From DATKPE01 sp035524335 (lineage in GTDB: Bacteria; Bacteroidota; Ignavibacteria; UBA10030; SZUA-254), in contig DATKPE010000039.1 in the NCBI GenBank assembly GCA_035524335.1, forward strand, positions 1 through 49,345: DNA of 49,345 bases, in the 5' to 3' direction. Shown here piece by piece: positions 19,559-26,754 of this stretch. A program made the position numbers and the translations under genes. Position 1 is the first letter of the stretch. Each line of letters begins with the position of its first letter. A model generated the notes under the pieces. That model was not told the DNA's origin. It saw only the letters and a program-made list of their open reading frames with translations, and searched no databases.

Positions 19559-20287
19559 TCAGTACAGCACTTCTTCCAGCACCAGACCCCGGGCGGGAGC
19601 CGCCATGCCCGCTTCCCTCCGGTCTCCGAGCGCGAACAGGTTTTCGAATTCCGCGAACGGGGTATATCCCCGGCCGACGTCGATCATTGTGCCGACGAGC
19701 GACCGGACCATCCCGTGCAGAAACCGGTCGGCGGTGATATGATACCGGAAAAGCGACCCGTTCCGCTCCCAGTGCGAATCGGTCACCGTACATCGGTGGT
19801 GCTCGACGTCGCTCTGCGTCCTGCAGTACGAACGGAAGTCGTGCGTCCCGGCGAGAAGGCCTGCGGCACGGTCGAGGAGGCCGTCGTCGAGTGCGTAGCC
19901 GAGCATCCAGCACCGGTGCCGTTCGAGGGCAGTGTGAGCTCGGGAAATGGAATACGAGTACCGCCGACCCCGGGCGCTGAACCTTGCGTGAAAATCCGGC
20001 GCCGCCTCCCCGGCGTTCAGGACGACGATGTCGTCGGAAAGAATCCCGTTCAACCCCCGCTCGATCGCATGGCAGGGGGCGTCTGCGGTCGTTGTGAAGT
20101 TCGCAACCTGACCCCGGGCATGGACGCCGGCGTCGGTCCGTCCGGCGCCGTTGAGGGTCACCTGTTCGCGGAGAATCCGCGCGAGCGCCTGCTCGATCTC
20201 CCCCTGGATGGTCCGGGCATTGGTTTGCCTCTGCCATCCCGCGTAGGCTGTTCCGTCATATTCAATGAGAAGCCGGATGTTGCGCAT
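19559..20287 (-). CDS. truA: tRNA pseudouridine synthase A
   Basis: Converts uridines 38-40 in the anticodon arm of many tRNAs to pseudouridine. The 242-aa product opens MRNIRLLIEYDGTAYAGWQRQ, typical of TruA. The catalytic aspartate is Asp52 in GAGRTDAGVHARGQVANF. The C-terminal half carries FLHGMVRSLVGTMIDVGRG, the family's FLxxMVRxxVG block. Length is slightly below the ~265 residues of the enterobacterial enzyme. It follows the DUF5683-like gene by 35 bases on the same strand and is probably co-transcribed with it. Confidence 0.96.
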   Translation of the reverse strand: MRNIRLLIEYDGTAYAGWQRQTNARTIQGEIEQALARILREQVTLNGAGRTDAGVHARGQVANFTTTADAPCHAIERGLNGILSDDIVVLNAGEAAPDFHARFSARGRRYSYSISRAHTALERHRCWMLGYALDDGLLDRAAGLLAGTHDFRSYCRTQSDVEHHRCTVTDSHWERNGSLFRYHITADRFLHGMVRSLVGTMIDVGRGYTPFAEFENLFALGDRREAGMAAPARGLVLEEVLY

Positions 20288-20322
20288 GGCAGGCGACGGT
20301 CCTGGCCGGTCCGCCGGATCGC

Positions 20323-21075
20323 TCAGAAATTCCGGGTAAAGGTGATCATCACTCCGGACGGGTTTGCGAGACCGCCGATGACGCCGGCATGAACGTCGAT
20401 CAGGGAGGTCTGCGAAAGGGATTTATTATGGCTGACGGCGATCCGGGCGGCGTTGATGGCGCTGACGATATGGTTGACCGCGATGGCCGCACCGATGAAC
20501 CGTGCATCGTTGAACCTGTTGTCGCTCGTCGTTTTCATGTCGAAATAGCTGTTCCTGTCCGCCGTATTGTCCCACTTCCAGTAGTATGATCCGGTGGGAT
20601 CGTACAGGTTCTGGGGAAGGCGCATCCGGAGCTGTGCCGCGTTGTACTGATTGACGTCGTTGTAGTCTCCCAGAGCAACGTAGTACCGGTCATCCTTCCC
20701 GTTGGTCTGCGCGCCCGCGTGCTGGGCGGCGTAGGTAAAGGCGTCCGTCTGGAGCCAGTTCGCGTAGCGGTCCATTCCGATCAGCGCGACGACCAGACCT
20801 CCCTCGAGGATGGTGAAATATTTCCCGCCGCTGTAATCGCCGGCGTAGAGTTCCCCCATGCCGGGCAGGAGGAGTGAATAGAGAAGGGCGAGCGCCGGAC
20901 TTTTCCGGTCGGTTGCCGTTGCATCGTCGCCGGCGGGGAGACCGGGCAGGGGCGTTTCCGGCCGGGCATCGGCGCCGGAGACGCCGAATGTATGTGTCAC
21001 GGTGGGTCCCGCCGTCTGCTGTTGTGCGGCAAGCGGAGAGAACACCAGTATCGTCAAGATGAGAATATACTTCAT
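20323..21075 (-). CDS. DUF5683-like envelope protein
   Basis: Predicted exported protein of 250 aa. A signal peptide (MKYILILTILVFSPLAAQQ) is followed by a low-complexity Ala/Thr/Pro stretch. A hydrophobic region SPALALLYSLLLPGMGELYAG then continues into GGKYFTILEGGLVVALIGMD; this 'LPG.GELYAG' pattern is typical of DUF5683 and related Bacteroidota/FCB envelope proteins. A polar domain rich in Tyr/Asn and a final hydrophobic HAGVIGGLANPSGVMITF follow. The ATG at 21075 has GGAGA upstream. Function unknown; probably anchored in the outer or inner membrane. It lies between mtaB and truA in the same direction. Confidence 0.7.
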   Translation of the reverse strand: MKYILILTILVFSPLAAQQQTAGPTVTHTFGVSGADARPETPLPGLPAGDDATATDRKSPALALLYSLLLPGMGELYAGDYSGGKYFTILEGGLVVALIGMDRYANWLQTDAFTYAAQHAGAQTNGKDDRYYVALGDYNDVNQYNAAQLRMRLPQNLYDPTGSYYWKWDNTADRNSYFDMKTTSDNRFNDARFIGAAIAVNHIVSAINAARIAVSHNKSLSQTSLIDVHAGVIGGLANPSGVMITFTRNF

Positions 21076-21148
21076 ACCGTCTCCTGAATGATTGCTCTGG
21101 ACGCTGTGGGGTACCGCATGGTAGCAAGCGTGTCCCGACGGATTCCTT

Positions 21149-22453
21149 TCATTTCACTTGCGGAGCCGGGACGCCGTGACAATCGTCCTCTCCGCATTCG
21201 GTGATGGTGACAGGCACAATATCGTTCGGACGGATCCGGGAAGAGGCGACCTCTACGCGGATATAATTCTGGGTCACGCCAGAATGGAGTCCGCTTCCGA
21301 TCTCCTGCTCGAAGAGCACCGGCACGGTGGCGCCCCGGAACCGCTCATGAAAGGTCCGGCGTTTCATACGGCCGATGTTCCGCAGAATCGCGCTCCGTTT
21401 GAACCGGACGCGGGGTTCAACCTGTGCGGGCATCCCCGCGGCCGCAGTGCCGGGCCTTCCGGAATACGTGAAGACATGAAGATAGGAGAGCGGAAGATCG
21501 GCGATAAAGCGGGCGGTATCGCTGAACTCGCCCTCCGTTTCGCCAGGAAAACCGGAAATGACGTCGGCACCGATTGCCGCATCCGGATCGGACGCCGCGA
21601 TATAGGAGACCAGTCCGGCATACAGATCGGGCCGGTAGCGCCGGCGCATCCGCGTCAGGACGCCGCCGCTGCCGCTCTGGAGCGGCACGTGAAAATGGTG
21701 GCAGAATTTCGCCGACCCCAGAATCCAGTCGATCAGCGGACGGGTCAGCAGATTCGGTTCAACGGAGCTGATCCGGATCCGCTCGATACCGTCGACTCTG
21801 TCGAGTTCCGCGAGCAGAGCGAGCAGGCTTCCCCCGTTTTTCCGGCCGTAGTCGCCGACATTGACGCCGGTGAGAACAATTTCCCGGAATCCTTCCCCGG
21901 CGAGCCGCCGGGCGGTCAGGAGCAGGTCTGCAGGGGGGACGCTTCTGCTCTCCCCCCGGGCGCGGGGGATGGTGCAGAAACTGCAGGAATAATCACAGCC
22001 GTCCTGGACTTTCAGGAAGGCCCGCGTGCGGCCGCCGACCTCGGCGGAGTAGGCGGGATCCGCGGCCGGGGCATCGTCGATGCACGAGACGAAGATCTCG
22101 GGCGTTTCCTTCTTCTCGAACGAGGCAAGGTGGTCGAACAGCCGGAATTTTTCAGAAGTCCCGAGGACGGCGTCGACGCCGTCGATGCCGGCGAGCTCGC
22201 CGGGGCGAAGCTGTGCATAGCACCCGGTCAGGATGACGCATGCGGTCGGGGCCTGGCGGAGCACGCGGCGCACGAGGTAACGGCAGTCCGATTCGGCGCG
22301 TTCGGTTACACTGCAGGTGTTCAGCACGTAGACGTCGGCCTGCTGATCGAACGGGACGACCGTGTAGCCGCGGTCGGAGAACTGCCGGCCGATCGTGCTG
22401 GTTTCGGCAAAGTTCAGTTTACAGCCGAGGGTATGAAGGGCGACTCTTTTCAT
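21149..22453 (-). CDS. mtaB: tRNA t6A37 methylthiotransferase
   Basis: Radical-SAM enzyme that adds a methylthio group to N6-threonylcarbamoyladenosine at tRNA position 37. The 434-aa protein has the N-terminal UPF0004 domain with the three cluster cysteines in HTLGCKLNFAE, VLNTCSVTE and ILTGCYAQL. The radical-SAM CxxxCxxC is CDYSCSFC (from about residue 152). A C-terminal TRAM-like region (TVPVLFEQE through NYIRVEVAS) follows. The opening GCKLN rather than GCQMN and the overall length fit MtaB rather than MiaB or RimO. Its start lies next to the rpsA terminator, and no clear promoter was found, so read-through from rpsA is possible. Confidence 0.93.
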   Translation of the reverse strand: MKRVALHTLGCKLNFAETSTIGRQFSDRGYTVVPFDQQADVYVLNTCSVTERAESDCRYLVRRVLRQAPTACVILTGCYAQLRPGELAGIDGVDAVLGTSEKFRLFDHLASFEKKETPEIFVSCIDDAPAADPAYSAEVGGRTRAFLKVQDGCDYSCSFCTIPRARGESRSVPPADLLLTARRLAGEGFREIVLTGVNVGDYGRKNGGSLLALLAELDRVDGIERIRISSVEPNLLTRPLIDWILGSAKFCHHFHVPLQSGSGGVLTRMRRRYRPDLYAGLVSYIAASDPDAAIGADVISGFPGETEGEFSDTARFIADLPLSYLHVFTYSGRPGTAAAGMPAQVEPRVRFKRSAILRNIGRMKRRTFHERFRGATVPVLFEQEIGSGLHSGVTQNYIRVEVASSRIRPNDIVPVTITECGEDDCHGVPAPQVK

Positions 22454-22466
22454 AGGTTGAAAACGA

Positions 22467-22497
22467 CAAAGAGTTGCCCTTGACAGACAACTCTTTG
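22467..22497 (-). terminator. Terminator of rpsA
   Basis: A perfect 10-bp stem, CAAAGAGTTG (22497-22488, minus strand) with CAACTCTTTG (22476-22467), and an 11-base loop, begins 24 bases past the rpsA stop. Only a short TCGTTTT tract follows, so termination may be partial and allow mtaB expression. Confidence 0.6.
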
Positions 22498-22521
22498 CCG
22501 GTATACGCTGATCCTGTCGGT

Positions 22522-24363
22522 TCAGATCATGAAGTCGGATGTCGGGGGTTGGTCGCCGGCAGCACTCTGCTGTCCTTCCGGCACTTTCCCGGAAACATTC
22601 GCCACCTCCTTGAGGGTCATCGGAGGCAGTTTGTGCTTCGACGCATAGTCGTCGATGATCTTCTGTTCCTTGCCCTTCATGTACTCGACAACCGAGAGGA
22701 CGATTTTCTTGCTGTCCTTGTCGAATTCGAGCACCTTCAGCGGCAGTGAGTCGCCGGTATGGAACATCTCGCCGATGTTCTTCACCTGCGTCATCGAAAG
22801 CTGGGAGAGCGGCACGAAGCCGTCGACCCCGTAGGGGAGCTCAACGATGACCCCCTTCTCGATGATCCGGACGATCTTGCCCTCCGTTTCGGTCCCCGGC
22901 TTGTACGATTCAGCGAACGCTTCCCACGGATTGTCGCGCACCTGCTTGTGACCAAGGGAAATACGCCGCTGATCAACATCCACACCGAGGATGACGACCT
23001 CGAGCCGGTCACCCTTCTTCACGACTTCGCCGGGATGGCGGATCTTCTTCGTCCATGAGAGATCCGAAATATGGACCAGGCCGTCGACGCCCTCCTCGAG
23101 CTCGACGAAGACGCCGAAGTTCGTGAGGTTGCGGACGATGCCGTTGTGCTTCGAGTTCACCGGATATTTCGCCAGGAGACTGAGCCACGGATCGGGCTCG
23201 AGCTGTTTCATGCCGAGCGAGATCTTCTTGTTGTCCTTATCGAGGCTCAGGATGATCGCACCGACCATCTGACCCATCGACACCACCTGCGACGGATGCT
23301 TGATGTGCTGGGTCCAGCTCATCTCTGAGATGTGGATGAGGCCTTCGATCCCCTTTTCGATCTCGATGAAGGCGCCGTAATCCGCAAGCGACACCACCTT
23401 GCCGGTGACCTTCGTGCCGACGGGATATTTCGTCTCGATGTTCTCCCACGGATGCGGCTGAAGCTGTTTGAGACCGAGCGATATCCGTTTCTTCGCCTCG
23501 TCGAAATCGATCACCACAACGGTGATCGTCTGGTCGAGCTTCACCACCTCGGAAGGATGGTTGACGCGCCCCCAGGAGAGGTCGGTGATGTGAATGAGAC
23601 CGTCCACGCCGCCCAGATCGACGAAGACGCCGAAATCGGTGATGGCCTTGACGGTGCCTTCGAGCACCTGGCCCTTTTCGAGACTGTTCAGGATTGCACT
23701 CCGCTGTTCCTGCATTTCCGCCTCGATGAGCACCTTGTGACTGACGACGACATTCTCATTCGGGTGGTTGATCTTGGCAACCCGGAATTCCATCGTCTTG
23801 CCGAGGAACTGATCGAAGTCGCGGACCGGCTTGACATCGATCTGCGAACCGGGCAGGAAGGCGTCCAGTCCCATCAGGTCGACGACGAGGCCGCCCTTGA
23901 TGCGGCGCGTGATCTTGCCCTGCAGGACTTCGCCGGTTTCAAATGCCCGGACCACCCGTTCCCAGGTCCGGACGAAATCTGCATGCTTCCGGGAGAGAAC
24001 CAGCTGGCCGTCCTTGTTCTCGACACTTTCCAGAAAAACCTCCACCTCATCGTTCGGCTTCAGCTCATCGATGTTGGGGAACTCGGCGAGGGGAACGATT
24101 CCCTCCGATTTGAACCCGATGTCGATCGCGACGCCGTTGTCCGTGATGGCGACGATCCTCCCCTTCACGATCTCCCCTTCGTGGATGTTCGTGAACGTCT
24201 GATTGTAGAGGTGCGCCAGATCCTTGTATTCCTGTTCGGAATATTCCTTTTCCTCGATGCCGGCGTAGTTGAATTTGGTTCCCCGGGTCTTTTGAACGGA
24301 CCGTTTCTCCGTGACGGCCCCCGATGCGGGGTTCTGGATGGTGTCGTTTGATTCTGCAGCCAT
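22522..24363 (-). CDS. rpsA: 30S ribosomal protein S1
   Basis: RNA-binding protein of the small subunit that helps load mRNAs. The 613-aa product consists of six S1 OB-fold repeats, visible as recurring blocks such as GRIVAITDNGVAIDIGFKSEG, GTVKAITDFGVFVDLGG and GIVRNLTNFGVFVELEEG, each closed by a HISDLSW-type strand. Length is slightly greater than in E. coli (557 aa) because of an N-terminal extension (residues 1-45) and a C-terminal tail. The ATG at 24363 has a strong GAGGAG site. It is third in cmk-ispH-rpsA, a gene order conserved in many bacteria. A hairpin lies directly before the ribosome site (24383-24409). Confidence 0.97.
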   Translation of the reverse strand: MAAESNDTIQNPASGAVTEKRSVQKTRGTKFNYAGIEEKEYSEQEYKDLAHLYNQTFTNIHEGEIVKGRIVAITDNGVAIDIGFKSEGIVPLAEFPNIDELKPNDEVEVFLESVENKDGQLVLSRKHADFVRTWERVVRAFETGEVLQGKITRRIKGGLVVDLMGLDAFLPGSQIDVKPVRDFDQFLGKTMEFRVAKINHPNENVVVSHKVLIEAEMQEQRSAILNSLEKGQVLEGTVKAITDFGVFVDLGGVDGLIHITDLSWGRVNHPSEVVKLDQTITVVVIDFDEAKKRISLGLKQLQPHPWENIETKYPVGTKVTGKVVSLADYGAFIEIEKGIEGLIHISEMSWTQHIKHPSQVVSMGQMVGAIILSLDKDNKKISLGMKQLEPDPWLSLLAKYPVNSKHNGIVRNLTNFGVFVELEEGVDGLVHISDLSWTKKIRHPGEVVKKGDRLEVVILGVDVDQRRISLGHKQVRDNPWEAFAESYKPGTETEGKIVRIIEKGVIVELPYGVDGFVPLSQLSMTQVKNIGEMFHTGDSLPLKVLEFDKDSKKIVLSVVEYMKGKEQKIIDDYASKHKLPPMTLKEVANVSGKVPEGQQSAAGDQPPTSDFMI

Positions 24364-24382
24364 TACTTCTCCTCAGATTGTT

Positions 24383-24409
24383 CCGGCCGGTTCATGCCGA
24401 ACCGTCCGG
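24383..24409 (-). promoter_or_regulatory. Leader hairpin upstream of rpsA
   Basis: CCGGACGGTTC (24409-24399, minus strand) pairs with GAACCGGCCGG (24393-24383) except for one A-C mismatch, leaving a five-base loop. It ends about ten bases before the GAGGAG ribosome site of rpsA. Its place suits autogenous control by S1, known for E. coli rpsA, but that is inference. Confidence 0.45.
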
Positions 24410-24497
24410 TGACCCGGTTCCTGCGCCGCTGCATGCAAGTCATCAAACATGTGATGCGACGGACGGAACTCAGGTTGATTATGTGGAAGATGCTGAA

Positions 24498-25418
24498 TTA
24501 GGATGACTTTACTACACTTTCCGGCTCGGGGGACGAATATGTTGCCACAATATGGTCCCTGATCCGTTCCATCAGCCACTGGGGGGTGGATGTGGCGCCG
24601 CTGATTCCGACCGAGGTAATTCCCTGGAACCATTCAGGAAGAAGCTCGGCTTCGGTTTCGACAAAATAGGTTCGCGGGTTCGCCTCGAGGCAGATGTGGT
24701 AGAGCACCTTGCCGTTCGAGCTGTTGCGGCCTGCGACAAAAATCATGATATCATTCTGACCGGCGAATTCCCTCAGTTTCCGGTCGCGCCCGAACACCTG
24801 CCCGCAGATGGTGTCCTTGGCGTGGAATTCCAAAGCTTCCTCCTCAAACGTTCCGACGACGAATTCCGCGATCCTCTTCCGGAATTCCTCCTTCATATGG
24901 TGAAACGTCGCCTTGTCCATCGTCGTCTGGGAAAACAGAACCGTCTTCCTCTGCAGATCGACCCGGCCGATCTCGTCGACCGATTTGATGACGATCGCTT
25001 CCCCGTTCGTCTGGCCCACCAGCCCGACCACCTCGGCGTGATCCTTCTTTCCGTAAATCACGACCTGATAGCCCTGCTGATAGAATTTCCGGATCCGCTC
25101 CTGCACCTTCCAGACGACAGGGCAGGTGGCGTCGACCAGTTCCACACCCAGTTCCTCCGCCTGCCGGTAGGTCGAAGGGGGTTCCCCGTGCGCCCGGATG
25201 AGAACCTTCCCGCCGGTCACCCCGGCAAGGTTCTCATGGGTTATCGTGTGCAGTCCCTTCTTCTCGAGCCTCTCGATCTCCATCGGATTGTGGATGATGT
25301 CGCCGAGAACGTACAGCGGCTGTCCGGCGGAGCTGTTTTGCAGTTCCGATTCCGCAATGTCGATCGTTCTGATGACGCCCCAGCAGAATCCGGCGCTTGT
25401 GTCGACCGATACCCTCAT
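24498..25418 (-). CDS. ispH: 4-hydroxy-3-methylbut-2-enyl diphosphate reductase
   Basis: Last enzyme of the non-mevalonate isoprenoid pathway, making IPP and DMAPP; holds a [4Fe-4S] cluster. The 306-aa product has the three cluster cysteines: Cys12 in AGFCWGV, one in VDATCPVVWKVQ and one in DTICGQVFGRD. The substrate-binding His/Glu region IRAHGEPPSTYRQAEELG and the C-terminal GISGATSTPQWLMERI are also present. The third cysteine motif has the variant common in Bacteroidota relatives rather than the enterobacterial TICxATxxRQ. It overlaps the cmk stop by four bases (ATGA), so translation is coupled. Its cluster would be supplied by the Suf machinery at the right end of the window. Confidence 0.95.
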   Translation of the reverse strand: MRVSVDTSAGFCWGVIRTIDIAESELQNSSAGQPLYVLGDIIHNPMEIERLEKKGLHTITHENLAGVTGGKVLIRAHGEPPSTYRQAEELGVELVDATCPVVWKVQERIRKFYQQGYQVVIYGKKDHAEVVGLVGQTNGEAIVIKSVDEIGRVDLQRKTVLFSQTTMDKATFHHMKEEFRKRIAEFVVGTFEEEALEFHAKDTICGQVFGRDRKLREFAGQNDIMIFVAGRNSSNGKVLYHICLEANPRTYFVETEAELLPEWFQGITSVGISGATSTPQWLMERIRDHIVATYSSPEPESVVKSS

Positions 25419-26095
25419 GCTTCCATGTGAAGAACGTTTTGAATATGATGGAGGATCTGATCCACCTGCTGATCGATTGTCAGTTCCGACGTGTCGATGG
25501 TGATTGCGTCGCTCGCCTGCTTCAGCGGACTGTGATCGCGCTGTGAATCCTTCCGGTCCCGGTCCAGAATCTCCTTCCGGATCTGATCGACCTCGATCTC
25601 GATCCCCTGCTGTTGAAGATCCTTTTTCCGGCGACGAGCCCTCTGGCTCACATCCGCAACCATGTAGATCTTGACATCGGCATCGGGAAAGACCACGGTT
25701 CCGATGTCACGGCCTTCCAGTACCACACCACCTTCGCGGCCCAACCGGCGCTGTTCGCGCACCATCAGCTCGCGGACTGGAGGGAGGGCGCTCACGGCGC
25801 TCACGGCGTTCGTGACCGCCGGCTTCCTGATTGCGGCGGTGACGTCAGCGCCATCCAGCAGAATCTTCAACCGGGTTCCTTCCCGGCCAAGGCGGATCTC
25901 CGTATTCAGCGCCAGCGCAGTGATCCCCGCAACATCATCAAGGTCCAGACGATGCTGCAGAACCTTGAGGGTCATCGCCCGGTACATCGCACCGGTATCC
26001 ACGTAGATATACCCCAACCGTTCTGCTAGAATTCTGGCGGTGGTGCTTTTCCCCGATGCGGCAGGACCGTCGATGGCTACAACTAATTTCTTCAA
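25415..26095 (-). CDS. cmk: Cytidylate kinase
   Basis: Phosphorylates CMP and dCMP with ATP. The 226-aa product begins MKKLVVAIDGPAASGKSTTA with the P-loop GPAASGKS, then YIYVDTGAMYRAMTLKVL, the CMP-binding segment, and the LID-like block GRDIGTVVFPDADVKIYMVA followed by RARRRKKDLQQQ. The start codon is TTG at 26095; this is the only start that gives the normal N-terminus, and it sits about 35 bases behind a very good promoter (26130-26158). First gene of cmk-ispH-rpsA. Confidence 0.95.
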   Translation of the reverse strand: MKKLVVAIDGPAASGKSTTARILAERLGYIYVDTGAMYRAMTLKVLQHRLDLDDVAGITALALNTEIRLGREGTRLKILLDGADVTAAIRKPAVTNAVSAVSALPPVRELMVREQRRLGREGGVVLEGRDIGTVVFPDADVKIYMVADVSQRARRRKKDLQQQGIEIEVDQIRKEILDRDRKDSQRDHSPLKQASDAITIDTSELTIDQQVDQILHHIQNVLHMEA

Positions 26096-26129
26096 AATCT
26101 CAACGAAGTAGGGGGTTTATAAGCCAAGT

Positions 26130-26158
26130 AATATACACAATTCCGCTGATTCAATCAA
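26130..26158 (-). promoter_or_regulatory. Promoter of cmk-ispH-rpsA
   Basis: TTGATT (26153-26158, minus strand), exactly 17 bases, TATATT (26130-26135). The predicted transcription start lies some 28 bases before the TTG start of cmk. One of the strongest promoter matches in the window. The same AT-rich 104-base gap must also serve the plus-strand TrmH gene. Confidence 0.6.
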
Positions 26159-26199
26159 TATCAAAATCATCCAAAATTTACATATATTCAGGGAAATTT

Positions 26200-26754
26200 A
26201 TGAGAAAACTCTCACATGACGAAATCGCGTCTCGCCGGCTCACTCCCGGGGAGCTTTGCAATGTCCCCCGCCGGCCCATTTACTGCCTCCTCGACAGTAT
26301 CCGGAGCCTCTACAACGTCGGCTCCATATTCCGGACCGCCGACGGCGCCCGGATTTCACGCCTCATCCTGACCGGCTATACCCCACACCCGCCCCGTTAT
26401 GAAATCGAAAAAACCGCGCTCGGCGCGACGTCGACTGTCCCGTGGGAATATATCCGCGATCCCCTCGCCGCGGTTGACCGGCTCCGGCAGGAAGGCATCC
26501 GGATCGTCCTTCTCGAACAGACCGACGGAAGCATCCCGTACTATGACGTGGCGCCCGCGGATTTCCCGCTCTGTCTCGTCGTCGGAAATGAAATATCAGG
26601 AGTCTCCGGGGATCTGGTCTCCCGGGCGGACGGCGCCATCGAGATACCGATGTTCGGAATGAAACAATCCCTGAACGCCGCCGTGGCGTTCGGGATCGCG
26701 GTGTTCGAACTCAGCCGGCACTGCCCGGCACAGCATCCTTCGCCTCCCGGATGA
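26200..26754 (+). CDS. TrmH/SpoU-family RNA methyltransferase
   Basis: Predicted SAM-dependent 2'-O-ribose methyltransferase of the SPOUT superfamily, 184 aa. The three family motifs are visible: SLYNVGSIFRTADGA (motif 1), LVVGNEISGVS (motif 2) and IPMFGMKQSLNAAVAFGIAVFE (motif 3, trefoil-knot SAM site). No N-terminal ribosome-binding extension as in RlmB is present, so a tRNA or an unusual rRNA site may be the target. I start it at the ATG at 26200, since an upstream in-frame extension to 26056 is AT-rich and would run across the cmk promoter. Its last 44 bases overlap the end of the convergent histidine kinase gene. Confidence 0.88.
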   Translation: MRKLSHDEIASRRLTPGELCNVPRRPIYCLLDSIRSLYNVGSIFRTADGARISRLILTGYTPHPPRYEIEKTALGATSTVPWEYIRDPLAAVDRLRQEGIRIVLLEQTDGSIPYYDVAPADFPLCLVVGNEISGVSGDLVSRADGAIEIPMFGMKQSLNAAVAFGIAVFELSRHCPAQHPSPPG

